From: Collinsella sp.
Lineage (GTDB): Bacteria > Actinomycetota > Coriobacteriia > Coriobacteriales > Coriobacteriaceae
Assembly: GCA_019419505.1 (NCBI GenBank)
Contig: DXZS01000026.1
Location: 219-16,602, forward strand
Direction of reading: 5' to 3'
DNA: 16,384 nt
This document shows positions 7,049 to 16,384 of this stretch, piece by piece (position 1 is the stretch's first letter; each line of letters starts with the position of its first letter). A program made the position numbers and the translations under genes. The notes under the pieces were generated by a model that worked only from the letters and a program-made list of their open reading frames with translations, was not told the origin of the DNA and did not search any database.

Positions 7049-7636
7049 ATGAAAAAGAAGGCCTTTGCGATTCTCACCCTCTGCATAAGCCTCTTTGCCG
7101 CATTTGCCCTGGTGGGCTGCGGTGGCAGCGGCGGCGCTACCGGAAGTGGCGGTGGAGCAGAAAAGCCAGCCGTGGATATGAGGACCGACTTCATTTGGTT
7201 TAAGGTCGAGGTCCCCGAGGGCGTCGAGATCACCGACGTCGCAGGCGACACCGCCGACAGGGCCCAGTTTAAGTTCACCGAGAGCGAGCACGCCAGCGAC
7301 CGCTTCATCCCTGTCTTCGATCCTGACAAGAACGCCGATGAGTTGTTCGACTACGAGGCAAAGTGGAAGGCCAACTCCGGATGGACCGAGAGCGATCCCG
7401 TTAAGTACAACGGCAAGACCTGGCGCAGCGCCTACTTTACGCACTCGGGCGGCGTGACGACCGAGTACTTCACCGACGTTGACGGCGGCAGCGTGTACGT
7501 GCGCATCGACAACGTCGAGGAACACAAGGACGCCGTCGAGACCATGATGAAGTCTCTGGAGTTTGCCGACGACATCGCCAAGGCCAAGACCGAGGCCATG
7601 GACGTCAAGCTCGACGATATCGAGATCAAGCGCTAA
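7049..7636 (+). CDS. Small lipoprotein of unknown function
   Basis: The 195-residue product opens with MKKK, a hydrophobic core and the lipobox LVGC (C24), so it should be lipidated and held on the outer face of the membrane. A Gly/Ser-rich tether (about 25-37) follows. The mature domain starts around MRTDFIWFKVEVPEGVEIT and is rich in alternating charged and aromatic residues, with a C-terminal helix that contains VEEHKDAVETMMKSLEF. This arrangement is common in Gram-positive small lipoproteins with a beta-sandwich body, but I do not recognise a named family. GAGGAGG lies eight bases before the ATG, a strong site. The gene stands alone and ends in a strong terminator. No transporter genes lie beside it, so it is probably not a solute-binding protein. 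Confidence 0.9.
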   Translation: MKKKAFAILTLCISLFAAFALVGCGGSGGATGSGGGAEKPAVDMRTDFIWFKVEVPEGVEITDVAGDTADRAQFKFTESEHASDRFIPVFDPDKNADELFDYEAKWKANSGWTESDPVKYNGKTWRSAYFTHSGGVTTEYFTDVDGGSVYVRIDNVEEHKDAVETMMKSLEFADDIAKAKTEAMDVKLDDIEIKR

Positions 7637-7673
7637 AGCTCCAACAACATGCAGCAGCGCCGTTTTAGCTCAG

Positions 7674-7713
7674 CCGGGATGCAAGGTGCGACTCCTTGCA
7701 TCCCGGTTTTTTT
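7674..7713 (+). terminator. Strong Rho-independent terminator after the lipoprotein gene
   Basis: CCGGGATGCAAGG pairs perfectly with CCTTGCATCCCGG (13 pairs) around TGCGACT, followed by seven T. It lies 38 bases after the stop codon and acts on the plus strand. On the minus strand no T-run follows, so it would not stop the convergent gene's transcripts in the usual way. Confidence 0.95.
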
Positions 7714-7731
7714 GTGTTCGAAAGCGCCCGG

Positions 7732-8001
7732 TCACATCGCCATATTGAGCACGTTGACGAATTCCTGCGCCCGGAAGCGGCTGCTCAGGCAAAAGACACA
7801 GGCAGTTAACAGCCTGTTGCGAAGAAAAACATTGCGGCCCTTGATCCTGTTGACCCCTGTGATGTCCTTAAGATAGACAATCTCGGTGTGCTTGCCGCCG
7901 AAAGTGCCCTTCTTGAGCACCTCAATACGGTTGGGGTAGATTTTAACGTCTTTAAACCTACCCGAACCTTTGTCCTGGAACAGCAAAGTGTTGTTATCCA
8001 T
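7732..8001 (-). CDS. Small PH-like domain protein, unknown function
   Basis: The 89-residue protein reads MDNNTLLFQDKGSGRFKDV, then KIYPNRIEVLKKGTFGGKHTE, and YLKDITGVNRIKGRN. Alternating short beta strands end in a helix (AQEFVNVLNMAM). That pattern is what one sees in single bacterial PH-like domains (bPH/YokE-like), where a strand carrying 'I.V.(D)I..V' precedes a C-terminal helix. Partner and ligand are unknown. I chose the start at 8001 because GGAG lies eight bases upstream; a longer reading to 8046 has no such site. It is convergent with the lipoprotein gene and has no operon partner on its strand. Confidence 0.7.
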   Translation of the reverse strand: MDNNTLLFQDKGSGRFKDVKIYPNRIEVLKKGTFGGKHTEIVYLKDITGVNRIKGRNVFLRNRLLTACVFCLSSRFRAQEFVNVLNMAM

Positions 8002-8169
8002 GCGTGTCACTCCCGCGGGGTTCGCTAAAGCTGCTTCTATGACCACATTTTAGTCACCGCAAGACTCCCATGCGAAGGTGCCAGACAGCACAGCAATTCG
8101 TGTCCGCGCGAGGCTTTAAACTAAATGCGATAAAGATGCATTCCACAAGAGGAAAGTGGGGCGACAGTG

Positions 8170-9219
8170 ATGGGCGAACTGGTAAACCGTGGAGAATCGG
8201 CAATCGTACCAGAAGTTTTTTACAAGCAGGTTTCCTCGATTCTCAACGCCGCTCGCGACAAGGCCTATACCGCCGTTAACTTTGCGATGGTTGAGGCGTA
8301 TTGGGAGATCGGCAAGAGCATTGTTGATGAGCAGGGCGGAGAGGAGCGCGCCAAGTATGGAGAGGCGCTGCTCAAGGCCCTCGCAATCAGACTTACTAAG
8401 GATTTTGGTAAAGGTTTTGAAGCAAGAGAGCTGCGCAAAATGCGTCAGTTCTATCTTGCGTTTCCAATTCGGGACTCACTGCGTCCCGAATTGAGCTGGA
8501 CACATTACCGCAGGTTAATACGCATTCCTGACCCCGAAGCTCGCAACTGGTACATGAACGAATGCGCCGATTCTCGCTGGAGCACGCGTCAGCTCGAACG
8601 CCAGATCAACACCATGTTCCGCGAGCGCCTACTTACCAGCAAGGACAAAGAGGCCGTCACCCAGGAAATCCAAGAGAGCGCCCCGGCTCGTCGCCCCGAG
8701 GATATCATCCGCGACCCATATGTACTGGAGTTTTTAGGTTTCTCGGACGATGCTACGTTTCGCGAGAGCGATCTAGAGCAGGCGCTCATCACGCATCTTC
8801 AGAAGTTCCTGCTGGAGCTTGGCCGTGGTTTCGCTTTCGAGGCGCGCCAAAAGCGCATCACCTTTGATGGGCGCCATTTCTATATTGACCTTGTGTTTTA
8901 CAACTATCTGATGCGCTGCTTCGTGCTCATCGACCTTAAGACCGATGACCTTACGCATCAGGACCTGGGCCAGATGCAAATGTATGTGAACTACTACACG
9001 CGCGAGCTCATGAACGAAGGCGACAATCCGCCCATAGGCATCGTGCTCTGCGCGGACAAAAGCGACTCGATCGTCGAGTACACGCTGCCCGAAGACAACG
9101 ACCAAGTGTTTGCCGCCAAATACTTGCCGTATCTTCCAAGCAAGGAAGAGCTGGCGCGCGAGCTGAGTGCCGAGTACCGCGCCATCAACGAAGCGACTAA
9201 TGGCGAAGCGCAAGGGTAG
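8170..9219 (+). CDS. DUF1016/YhcG-type PD-(D/E)xK nuclease-like protein
   Basis: This 349-residue protein matches the two-part YhcG family. The N-terminal DUF1016 helical region includes AYWEIGKSIV (44-52), AKYGEALLKALA (61-72), ELRKMRQFYLAFP (87-99) and LSWTHYRRLI (108-117). The C-terminal PD-(D/E)xK domain begins at about 180 (DPYVLEFLGF). Its probable active site is E203 in DLEQAL, D240 in FYIDLVFYN and D255-x-K257 in LIDLKT, followed by GQMQMYVNYY. The acidic and lysine residues are intact, so a functional nuclease fold is expected. Members are common in accessory and defence islands and beside type I restriction systems, as here, but their DNA target and role are mostly unproven. The start is ATG at 8170; a GTG directly before it is possible, and GGGG upstream could serve either. 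The next gene follows 63 bases later on the same strand. Confidence 0.9.
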   Translation: MGELVNRGESAIVPEVFYKQVSSILNAARDKAYTAVNFAMVEAYWEIGKSIVDEQGGEERAKYGEALLKALAIRLTKDFGKGFEARELRKMRQFYLAFPIRDSLRPELSWTHYRRLIRIPDPEARNWYMNECADSRWSTRQLERQINTMFRERLLTSKDKEAVTQEIQESAPARRPEDIIRDPYVLEFLGFSDDATFRESDLEQALITHLQKFLLELGRGFAFEARQKRITFDGRHFYIDLVFYNYLMRCFVLIDLKTDDLTHQDLGQMQMYVNYYTRELMNEGDNPPIGIVLCADKSDSIVEYTLPEDNDQVFAAKYLPYLPSKEELARELSAEYRAINEATNGEAQG

Positions 9220-9282
9220 CGGCACGTTGCGACCGATGCCCCCGACGGCGTTTCATATCCCCCGACATAAGAGGAGCGCTCC

Positions 9283-10071
9283 ATGACAGACAGACCGAAA
9301 ACGACACTGCGCGACTGCATCTATGGGCTTGCCGTCGGCGACGCGCTGGGCGTTCCCTACGAGTTCAGGCCCCGCGGCACGTTCGAATGCAGCGACATGA
9401 TCGGCTACGGCACGCATGGGATGGCCGCCGGCACCTGGAGCGACGACACATCTATGACGCTTGCTACCTGCGACTCGATTAGGGAGCTCGGGCACATCGA
9501 CACCGCAGACATGCGCGACAAGTTCGTAAGCTGGATTGCCCGTGGCGAGTATACGATCGACGGCGTTTTCGATTATGGCGGCACGACCGCCCGCGCCCTG
9601 CACACCGGCAAAGGCGGCTCCGGCGAACGCGACAACGGCAACGGTTCACTCATGCGCATCGCGCCCCTGGCGTTTGTCGACGCGACTGACGACGAGATCT
9701 GCGAGGTCTCCGCGATAACGCACGCCCACAGAACGTCGACCGATGCATGCGTCATATTTGTCGAGCTGATGAGGGGCGTGATGAACGGCACGCTTCCCTC
9801 GTGGGCGCTTCATCTGAAAGGTGTGCCTGAGCAGGAAATCAGGTCCGGCGGCTTCGTGCGCGACACCCTTAAGGCCGCCAGTTGGTGCTTTATCAACACC
9901 AACAGCTACGAAGATTGCGTGCTTGCCGCCGTCAATCTGGGCGACGACACCGACACCACCGCAGCCGTCGCCGGCGCCCTCGCCGGCACGGCCTACGGTC
10001 TCAAAGCCATCCCACAGGAGTGGATCGACACTCTACGCGGAAAAGAGCTGATTGAGCAGTGTTTGTTTTAG
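9283..10071 (+). CDS. ADP-ribosylglycohydrolase family protein (DraG/ARH-like)
   Basis: The 262-residue product is a full-length member of the ADP-ribosylglycohydrolase family, all-helical di-magnesium enzymes that remove ADP-ribose from proteins or small molecules. Visible marks: GLAVGDALGVPYEF (15-28), the first metal site TWSDDTSM (S53-D54-D55-T56), the substrate-loop stretch RDNGNGSLMRIAPLA (116-130), HAHRTSTDA, and the second metal site GDDTDTTAAVAGALAG (220-235, D222/D224). All metal ligands appear present. The start has AGAGGAG six bases upstream. It lies in one direction with the YhcG-type gene and the small gene behind it, probably in one transcript. No ADP-ribosyltransferase is recognisable in the window, so its substrate is open; housekeeping, phage-related and toxin-reversal roles are all possible for this family. 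Confidence 0.92.
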   Translation: MTDRPKTTLRDCIYGLAVGDALGVPYEFRPRGTFECSDMIGYGTHGMAAGTWSDDTSMTLATCDSIRELGHIDTADMRDKFVSWIARGEYTIDGVFDYGGTTARALHTGKGGSGERDNGNGSLMRIAPLAFVDATDDEICEVSAITHAHRTSTDACVIFVELMRGVMNGTLPSWALHLKGVPEQEIRSGGFVRDTLKAASWCFINTNSYEDCVLAAVNLGDDTDTTAAVAGALAGTAYGLKAIPQEWIDTLRGKELIEQCLF

Positions 10072-10106
10072 GGCGCACTTACGATAGAAACTGACCAGGG
10101 GGCACC

Positions 10107-10328
10107 ATGGAAAGAGAGATCGCGAATATAGACGAGTTCCAAATGGACGAAAACGAAACCCCGATACTCCCAGCGGGGCTGAGGGAGGAAGAATGCCTTT
10201 ACGTCCTCCCCGACGGGCGTTACCTCCCCTGCGGGCTCTACAGGACCGCGGACGGCGGTTCGCTCATTTATGAGCCATCCGAACTATGCTTCTTCGAACA
10301 GATGCTTGCTCAATTCAAAGAGTGCTAG
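10107..10328 (+). CDS. 73-residue hypothetical protein, acidic
   Basis: I do not recognise this protein. It begins MEREIANIDEFQMDENETP, has a short strand-rich middle (CLYVLPDGRYLPCGLYRTADGG, which suggests a beta hairpin) and ends in a helix (LCFFEQMLAQFKEC). It carries four cysteines (residues 30, 42, 62 and 73) without a clear metal-binding spacing, has no membrane segment and is strongly acidic at the N-terminus. AGGGGGC lies just before the ATG at a good distance, and the codon use looks like that of its neighbours, so it is probably expressed. It follows the ADP-ribosylglycohydrolase gene by 35 bases on the same strand and is likely cotranscribed with it. It could be a small regulator or partner; that is a guess. 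Confidence 0.7.
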   Translation: MEREIANIDEFQMDENETPILPAGLREEECLYVLPDGRYLPCGLYRTADGGSLIYEPSELCFFEQMLAQFKEC

Positions 10329-10467
10329 AGACTTGATTGCCCGTTAGATCGGCACTGTTCCAAACCATGGGGGTAGGATGTCTCCCACCGCGGCCTGTGA
10401 GGTGAAATCTTGACCACCGCGGAATCCGCCTACGGGCAACGCTCCATCTCTGGTTGGGGTGAAGCCT

Positions 10468-10560
10468 ATGAACTTGTTTCTTGAAATCCGGCGCCTCTCG
10501 ATGTATGTGACCGGCATTGCCCGGAACCTCTACTCGATCTGGCGGGAATATAAGCAGTAA
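10468..10560 (+). CDS. Possible 30-residue basic amphipathic peptide inside the structured RNA
   Basis: An ATG-to-TAA reading frame of 30 codons opens MNLFLEIRRLSMYVTG and ends in WREYKQ. It has about five basic and two acidic residues and could form one amphipathic helix with aromatic residues on one face. Third codon positions are G/C-rich like those of real genes here. GGGGTGA lies about six bases before the ATG. It sits wholly within the region closed by the long-range helices, so translation could be governed by RNA folding. It may be a real membrane-active or regulatory micropeptide, or a chance frame in a non-coding RNA. I recognise no family. Confidence 0.35.
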   Translation: MNLFLEIRRLSMYVTGIARNLYSIWREYKQ

Positions 10561-10696
10561 CGGATAGCGAAGGGAGTCATGGAAAAGGGTCAGTTGCAGC
10601 CGACCCTTTAAGACGATAGAACCTGCGTTGCCCGCGCTTCCAAAGTTGACCGACTGAGGAGCGGGTTCCGCGGCACAACCTGATTTTATCCAGCGA

Positions 10697-10730
10697 GGCG
10701 GCTCTTTTCCAGCCGCTCCGCCGTTTATTT
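10697..10730 (+). terminator. Putative terminator of the structured RNA
   Basis: GGCGGCT (10697-10703) pairs with AGCCGCT (10711-10717, one G-T) around CTTTTCC. The downstream sequence is CCGCCGTTTATTT, a broken T-run that starts six bases after the stem. That makes it a weaker candidate than the terminator at 7674-7713. Confidence 0.4.
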
Positions 10731-11129
10731 ACACCTACCGCCACAAGTGGATTCCGCGCGAACGAGAGCAAAGAAACAACGCCGGCGCGGCCAACAGAAC
10801 AGACAATCCATGCGATCAAAGAAATATAAAAGCTCCCGCGGCCTCGGTTCCTCGCCCAGGTCTAGGCGCTTTTCTTGGCACCATCGCACCACGTCCGCCA
10901 TCGCCTCCGGCTCGACACTCATTAAAATGCAAGCGGGAAACGATCTCAAGATCACCAACAACAGCTTCAAGCAAGCGCTTGAGCAACTGTCACAACACGA
11001 GCGCCTGAAAATAGGAGCCAGTTTAATAAGTAAGAGAGCCTTGCCACCAATTGTCATTCTGGCGCGGTCAACCGATAAGTCAAATGGCAACTAACGGGTG
11101 TCAGATATACCAATATATGCAAGATTAAC
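10731..11129. other. Gene-poor stretch before hsdR, no supported gene
   Basis: Overlapping open frames cover most of this stretch on both strands (about 10747-11094 plus, 10725-11090 minus). Both need non-ATG starts (GTG and TTG) and neither has a ribosome binding site. Neither protein resembles a family I know, and G/C at third positions is lower than in neighbouring genes. It may be a decayed gene. I see no repeats or RNA gene here. Confidence 0.4.
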
Positions 11130-11138
11130 TGCTAGAAT
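11130..11138 (+). promoter_or_regulatory. Putative extended -10 promoter for the hsdRMS operon
   Basis: TGCTAGAAT is an extended -10 (TGN followed by a five-of-six TATAAT match). It lies about 54 bases upstream of the hsdR start; no good -35 is present, as is usual for extended -10 sites. The sequence before it (10 of the 20 preceding bases are A/T in ATATACCAATATATGC) is locally AT-rich. Confidence 0.45.
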
Positions 11139-11191
11139 GCAATGGTGGACAGGCTCACCAACGTCGAAGAAGCATAAGGTAAGGAGTGCGC

Positions 11192-14281
<3,090 letters not shown>

Positions 14282-14295
14282 GGAGTTAAAACAGC

Positions 14296-15819
14296 ATGGC
14301 TAAAAGCAAGGCTAAGGACACCAAGAAGAACACGGCCGACGTTGGCTTTGAGGACCAATTGTGGAACGCCGCAGACGTGCTGCGCGGCAACCTGGACGCT
14401 GCCGAGTACAAAAACGTCGTATTAGGCCTTATTTTCCTGAAGTACCTCTCGGACCGTTTTGACGAACGTTACCTAGAACTCGTCGCAGAAGGTTACGGCG
14501 ACGAAGAAGATCGCGACTGCTACATGGAGCAGAATGTCTTCTTCGTTCCCGAAGAGGCACGTTGGGCGAATATCGCACAGGCGGCACATACGCCCGAAGT
14601 TGGCCAGATCATCGACAATGCCATGCGCGCCATCGAACGCGAGAATGACAAGCTCAAGGACGTGCTGCCCAAGAACTTCGCTCGTCCCGAACTAGACAAG
14701 CGACGTTTAGGCGACGTCGTCGACTTATTCACAAATGTACAAATGACCGACAACGAGAGCGAGAAAGACCTGTTAGGGCGAGCATACGAATATTGCCTGC
14801 AGAAATTCGCATCAATGGAAGGCAAAAACGCCGGCGAGTTCTATACGCCGTCGTGCATCGTGCGCACGCTGGTTGAAATCCTCCAGCCTTTCCACGGTCG
14901 CGTGTACGACCCCTGCTGTGGTAGCGGAGGCATGTTCGTGCAGTCCGCCGCCTTCGTCGAGCACCATGGCGGCAACGTGGTACAGGACATCACCATCTTT
15001 GGCCAGGAGAGCAACCCTACCACGTGGAAGCTCGCAAAGATGAACCTCGGTATTCGCGGCATCGAGGCCGATTTGGGCAACTATGCTGACACCTTCAGCG
15101 CCGACCAGCACAAGAATGAAAAGTTTGACTATGTGTTGGCAAACCCACCCTTCAACCTCAAGAACTGGGGCGGCGAAGCGCTGCAGGAAGACGTACGTTG
15201 GAAGTACGGCATGCCGCCCACGGGCAACGCTAACTTCGCTTGGATGCAGCATATGATTTGGCATCTTAACGGCACGGGCAAGATTGGCCTCGTATTGGCA
15301 AACGGGTCGCTCTCGAGCCAGACGAGCGGCGAGGGCGATATTCGACGCGCTATCGTAGAGGACGATTTGGTCGAGGGCATTGTAGCCATGCCGGGGCAGC
15401 TGTTCTACAGCACCCAAATTCCCGTGTGCCTGTGGATCCTGAACAAGAAGAAGGCTCAGTCCGGCAAGACGCTATTCATCGATGCCCGCGAAATGGGCAC
15501 CATGGTCTCTCGCAAACTACGCGAGTTTACCGAAGAGGACATCAATAAAGTTGCATCCGCATTCGACTCCTTCCGCAAGGGCGAGTTCGAGCCCGTGAAG
15601 GGGTTCAGCGCCATAGCAGATTTGGATGAAATCGCCAAGCAAGATTTCATCCTGACGCCCGGTCGCTACGTAGGCATTGCCGAGGTCGAAGACGACGGTG
15701 AGCCGTTTGAGGAGAAGATGGCACGCCTAACCAGCGAAATATCAAAGTGCTTTGAAGAGTCCAACCGCCTGCAGGAGCAGATTAAGAAGAATCTGGAGGC
15801 GATTGGATATGAACTTTAG
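14296..15819 (+). CDS. hsdM: Type I restriction-modification DNA methylase, M subunit (HsdM)
   Basis: This 507-residue protein is the N6-adenine methyltransferase subunit of the type I system. The N-terminal HsdM helical domain (FEDQLWNAADVLRGNLDAAEYK, about 18-39, split here as FEDQLWNAADVL and RGNLDAAEYK) is followed by the catalytic domain. That domain carries FYTPSCIVR (182-190), the S-adenosylmethionine motif DPCCGSGGMF (205-214) and the catalytic NPPF (283-286). A C-terminal helix (EKMARLTSEISKCFEESNRL) would meet HsdS. The length is normal and all motifs are intact. GGGAG lies ten bases before the ATG. It modifies host DNA at the site chosen by HsdS and protects it from HsdR. Its last 11 bases overlap the hsdS start, so the two subunits are translationally coupled. 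Confidence 0.97.
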   Translation: MAKSKAKDTKKNTADVGFEDQLWNAADVLRGNLDAAEYKNVVLGLIFLKYLSDRFDERYLELVAEGYGDEEDRDCYMEQNVFFVPEEARWANIAQAAHTPEVGQIIDNAMRAIERENDKLKDVLPKNFARPELDKRRLGDVVDLFTNVQMTDNESEKDLLGRAYEYCLQKFASMEGKNAGEFYTPSCIVRTLVEILQPFHGRVYDPCCGSGGMFVQSAAFVEHHGGNVVQDITIFGQESNPTTWKLAKMNLGIRGIEADLGNYADTFSADQHKNEKFDYVLANPPFNLKNWGGEALQEDVRWKYGMPPTGNANFAWMQHMIWHLNGTGKIGLVLANGSLSSQTSGEGDIRRAIVEDDLVEGIVAMPGQLFYSTQIPVCLWILNKKKAQSGKTLFIDAREMGTMVSRKLREFTEEDINKVASAFDSFRKGEFEPVKGFSAIADLDEIAKQDFILTPGRYVGIAEVEDDGEPFEEKMARLTSEISKCFEESNRLQEQIKKNLEAIGYEL

Positions 15820-16354
15820 CGTTGCGACTCTTGGAGAACTCAGTCTCGGCGACGGAAAATACGGTATCGCCGCTTCGGCAGTTGATTATGATGCGGAATT
15901 ACCTGCATATCTTCGTATTACGGATATCAACGACGACGGCACCCTGAATTGGAACGACCGCAAATCGGTAGACGACCCCGCCGCTTACAAATACATGCTG
16001 AGAGATGGCGATATCGTTTTCGCCAGAACGGGCAACAGTACCGGAAGGAATTATTACTACGATTCTCGCGACGGCGAGTTTGCCTTCGCGGGCTTCTTAA
16101 TTCGCTTCTCGCTGGACGATAAGAAAGTTAATCCTCGCTATGTCAAATACTATGCCCAGTCGAAAGCTTATTGGGACTGGGTGGCCTCTTTTAACACCGG
16201 CAGCACCAGAGGCAATATCAATGCTAAAATTTACGCACAGATGCCAATCCCCCTGCCCGATCGCCCGACGCAAGACTCAATCGTTACACTATGCGACTCT
16301 ATCTCGAATAAAATCCGACTCAACACTACGCTAAATGGCTATTTAGCTGCGTGA
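15809..16354 (+). CDS. hsdS: Type I restriction specificity subunit, half-size with one target recognition domain (HsdS)
   Basis: The 181-residue product contains one complete target recognition domain: VATLGELSLGDGKYGI at the start, YLRITDINDDG (33-43), MLRDGDIVFARTGNSTG (63-79), FAGFLIRFSL, a stretch with GSTRGNINAKIYAQMPIPLP, and then the beginning of the coiled-coil spacer (SISNKIRLNTTLNGYLAA), where it stops. Normal HsdS proteins are about 400 residues with two such domains and two spacers. The TGA at 16352 comes exactly where the first half normally passes into the spacer, so this is a half-subunit. It could work as a homodimer reading a palindromic bipartite site, be truncated by mutation, or be one piece of an invertible hsdS locus continuing beyond the window. 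GGAGG lies nine bases before the ATG. The remaining 30 bases to the edge show nothing. Confidence 0.93.
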   Translation: MNFSVATLGELSLGDGKYGIAASAVDYDAELPAYLRITDINDDGTLNWNDRKSVDDPAAYKYMLRDGDIVFARTGNSTGRNYYYDSRDGEFAFAGFLIRFSLDDKKVNPRYVKYYAQSKAYWDWVASFNTGSTRGNINAKIYAQMPIPLPDRPTQDSIVTLCDSISNKIRLNTTLNGYLAA

Positions 16355-16384
16355 GATTGACCTTTGAGACGTCAACCTCTCCGG

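Larger units (their letters stand above)
10338..10730 (+). ncRNA. Candidate large structured RNA with long-range helices and an embedded short ORF
   Basis: The stretch has no ordinary gene but unusual pairing. Bases 10417-10429 pair with 10661-10673 as 13 consecutive pairs (one G-T), and just inside them 10433-10442 pair perfectly with 10625-10634 (10 pairs). Together they enclose about 180 bases. Within the enclosed part AAAGGGTC/GACCCTTT (10584-10609) forms an eight-pair hairpin. On the 5' side GGTG/CACC and GGG/CCC hairpins and a nine-base direct repeat CCACCGCGG (10385-10393, 10414-10422) precede the long helix. A terminator-like hairpin follows at 10697. The 5' end is a guess from a possible extended -10 (TGCTAGAGA at 10323-10331). 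Length, island position and complexity suggest a member of a large RNA class. I cannot assign one; the raiA RNA class is worth testing because it occurs in Actinobacteria. Confidence 0.55.

Noticed and set aside
10338..10730. tmRNA, RNase P RNA, SRP RNA or group II intron as an explanation of the structured stretch
   Set aside because: No tRNA-like ends or ALAA tag, no RNase P core GAGGAAAGTCC, no SRP tetraloop core and no domain V pattern can be seen.
10725..11094. A 121-residue minus-strand and a 115-residue plus-strand frame over the same DNA
   Set aside because: Both begin with non-ATG codons, have no ribosome binding site and match nothing I know; at most one could be real, so neither is called.

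Overview
The window is a high-GC chromosomal segment. The codon and protein character (long Ala/Glu/Asp-rich proteins, Gram-positive-style ribosome binding sites, a lipoprotein, a surface protein with a long cytoplasmic lead, a 'YERGA/FRPLP' type FolD) fits an anaerobic gut Actinomycete of the Coriobacteriia, most likely Collinsella or a close relative. That assignment is inferred from style; there is no rRNA or other marker to prove it.

The left 6.6 kb is read on the minus strand. From its upstream end it holds a methenyl-THF cyclohydrolase/cyclodeaminase-family gene and a folD, two bases apart. A 230-bp palindromic, MITE-like repeat follows, then a family C69 dipeptidase, a phasin-like small protein and a UbiB/ABC1-family kinase-like membrane protein. 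Next come a terminator, a promoter and a cobalamin-type riboswitch, which controls the start of a secreted or surface protein running off the left edge. The FolD lacks the lysine and glutamine that normally serve the cyclohydrolase half-reaction, so it probably divides the one-carbon pathway with its neighbour.

The middle (about 6.6-8.1 kb) has a divergent intergenic region with a terminator-like hairpin that has no gene in front of it, a small plus-strand lipoprotein with a very strong terminator, and a convergent small PH-like protein.

From 8.1 kb to the right edge everything reads on the plus strand and looks like an accessory or defence island. It holds a DUF1016/YhcG-type PD-(D/E)xK nuclease, an ADP-ribosylglycohydrolase, a 73-residue unknown protein, a gene-poor stretch and a type I restriction-modification operon in the order hsdR-hsdM-hsdS. 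The gene-poor stretch carries what looks like a large structured RNA with an embedded 30-codon ORF. The hsdS is only half size, with one target recognition domain. The structured RNA at about 10.34-10.73 kb, with long perfect long-range helices and alternative pairing partners, is the best candidate for something undescribed. The riboswitch-surface protein unit, the palindromic repeat, the FolD variant and the half-size HsdS are the other points worth a second look.
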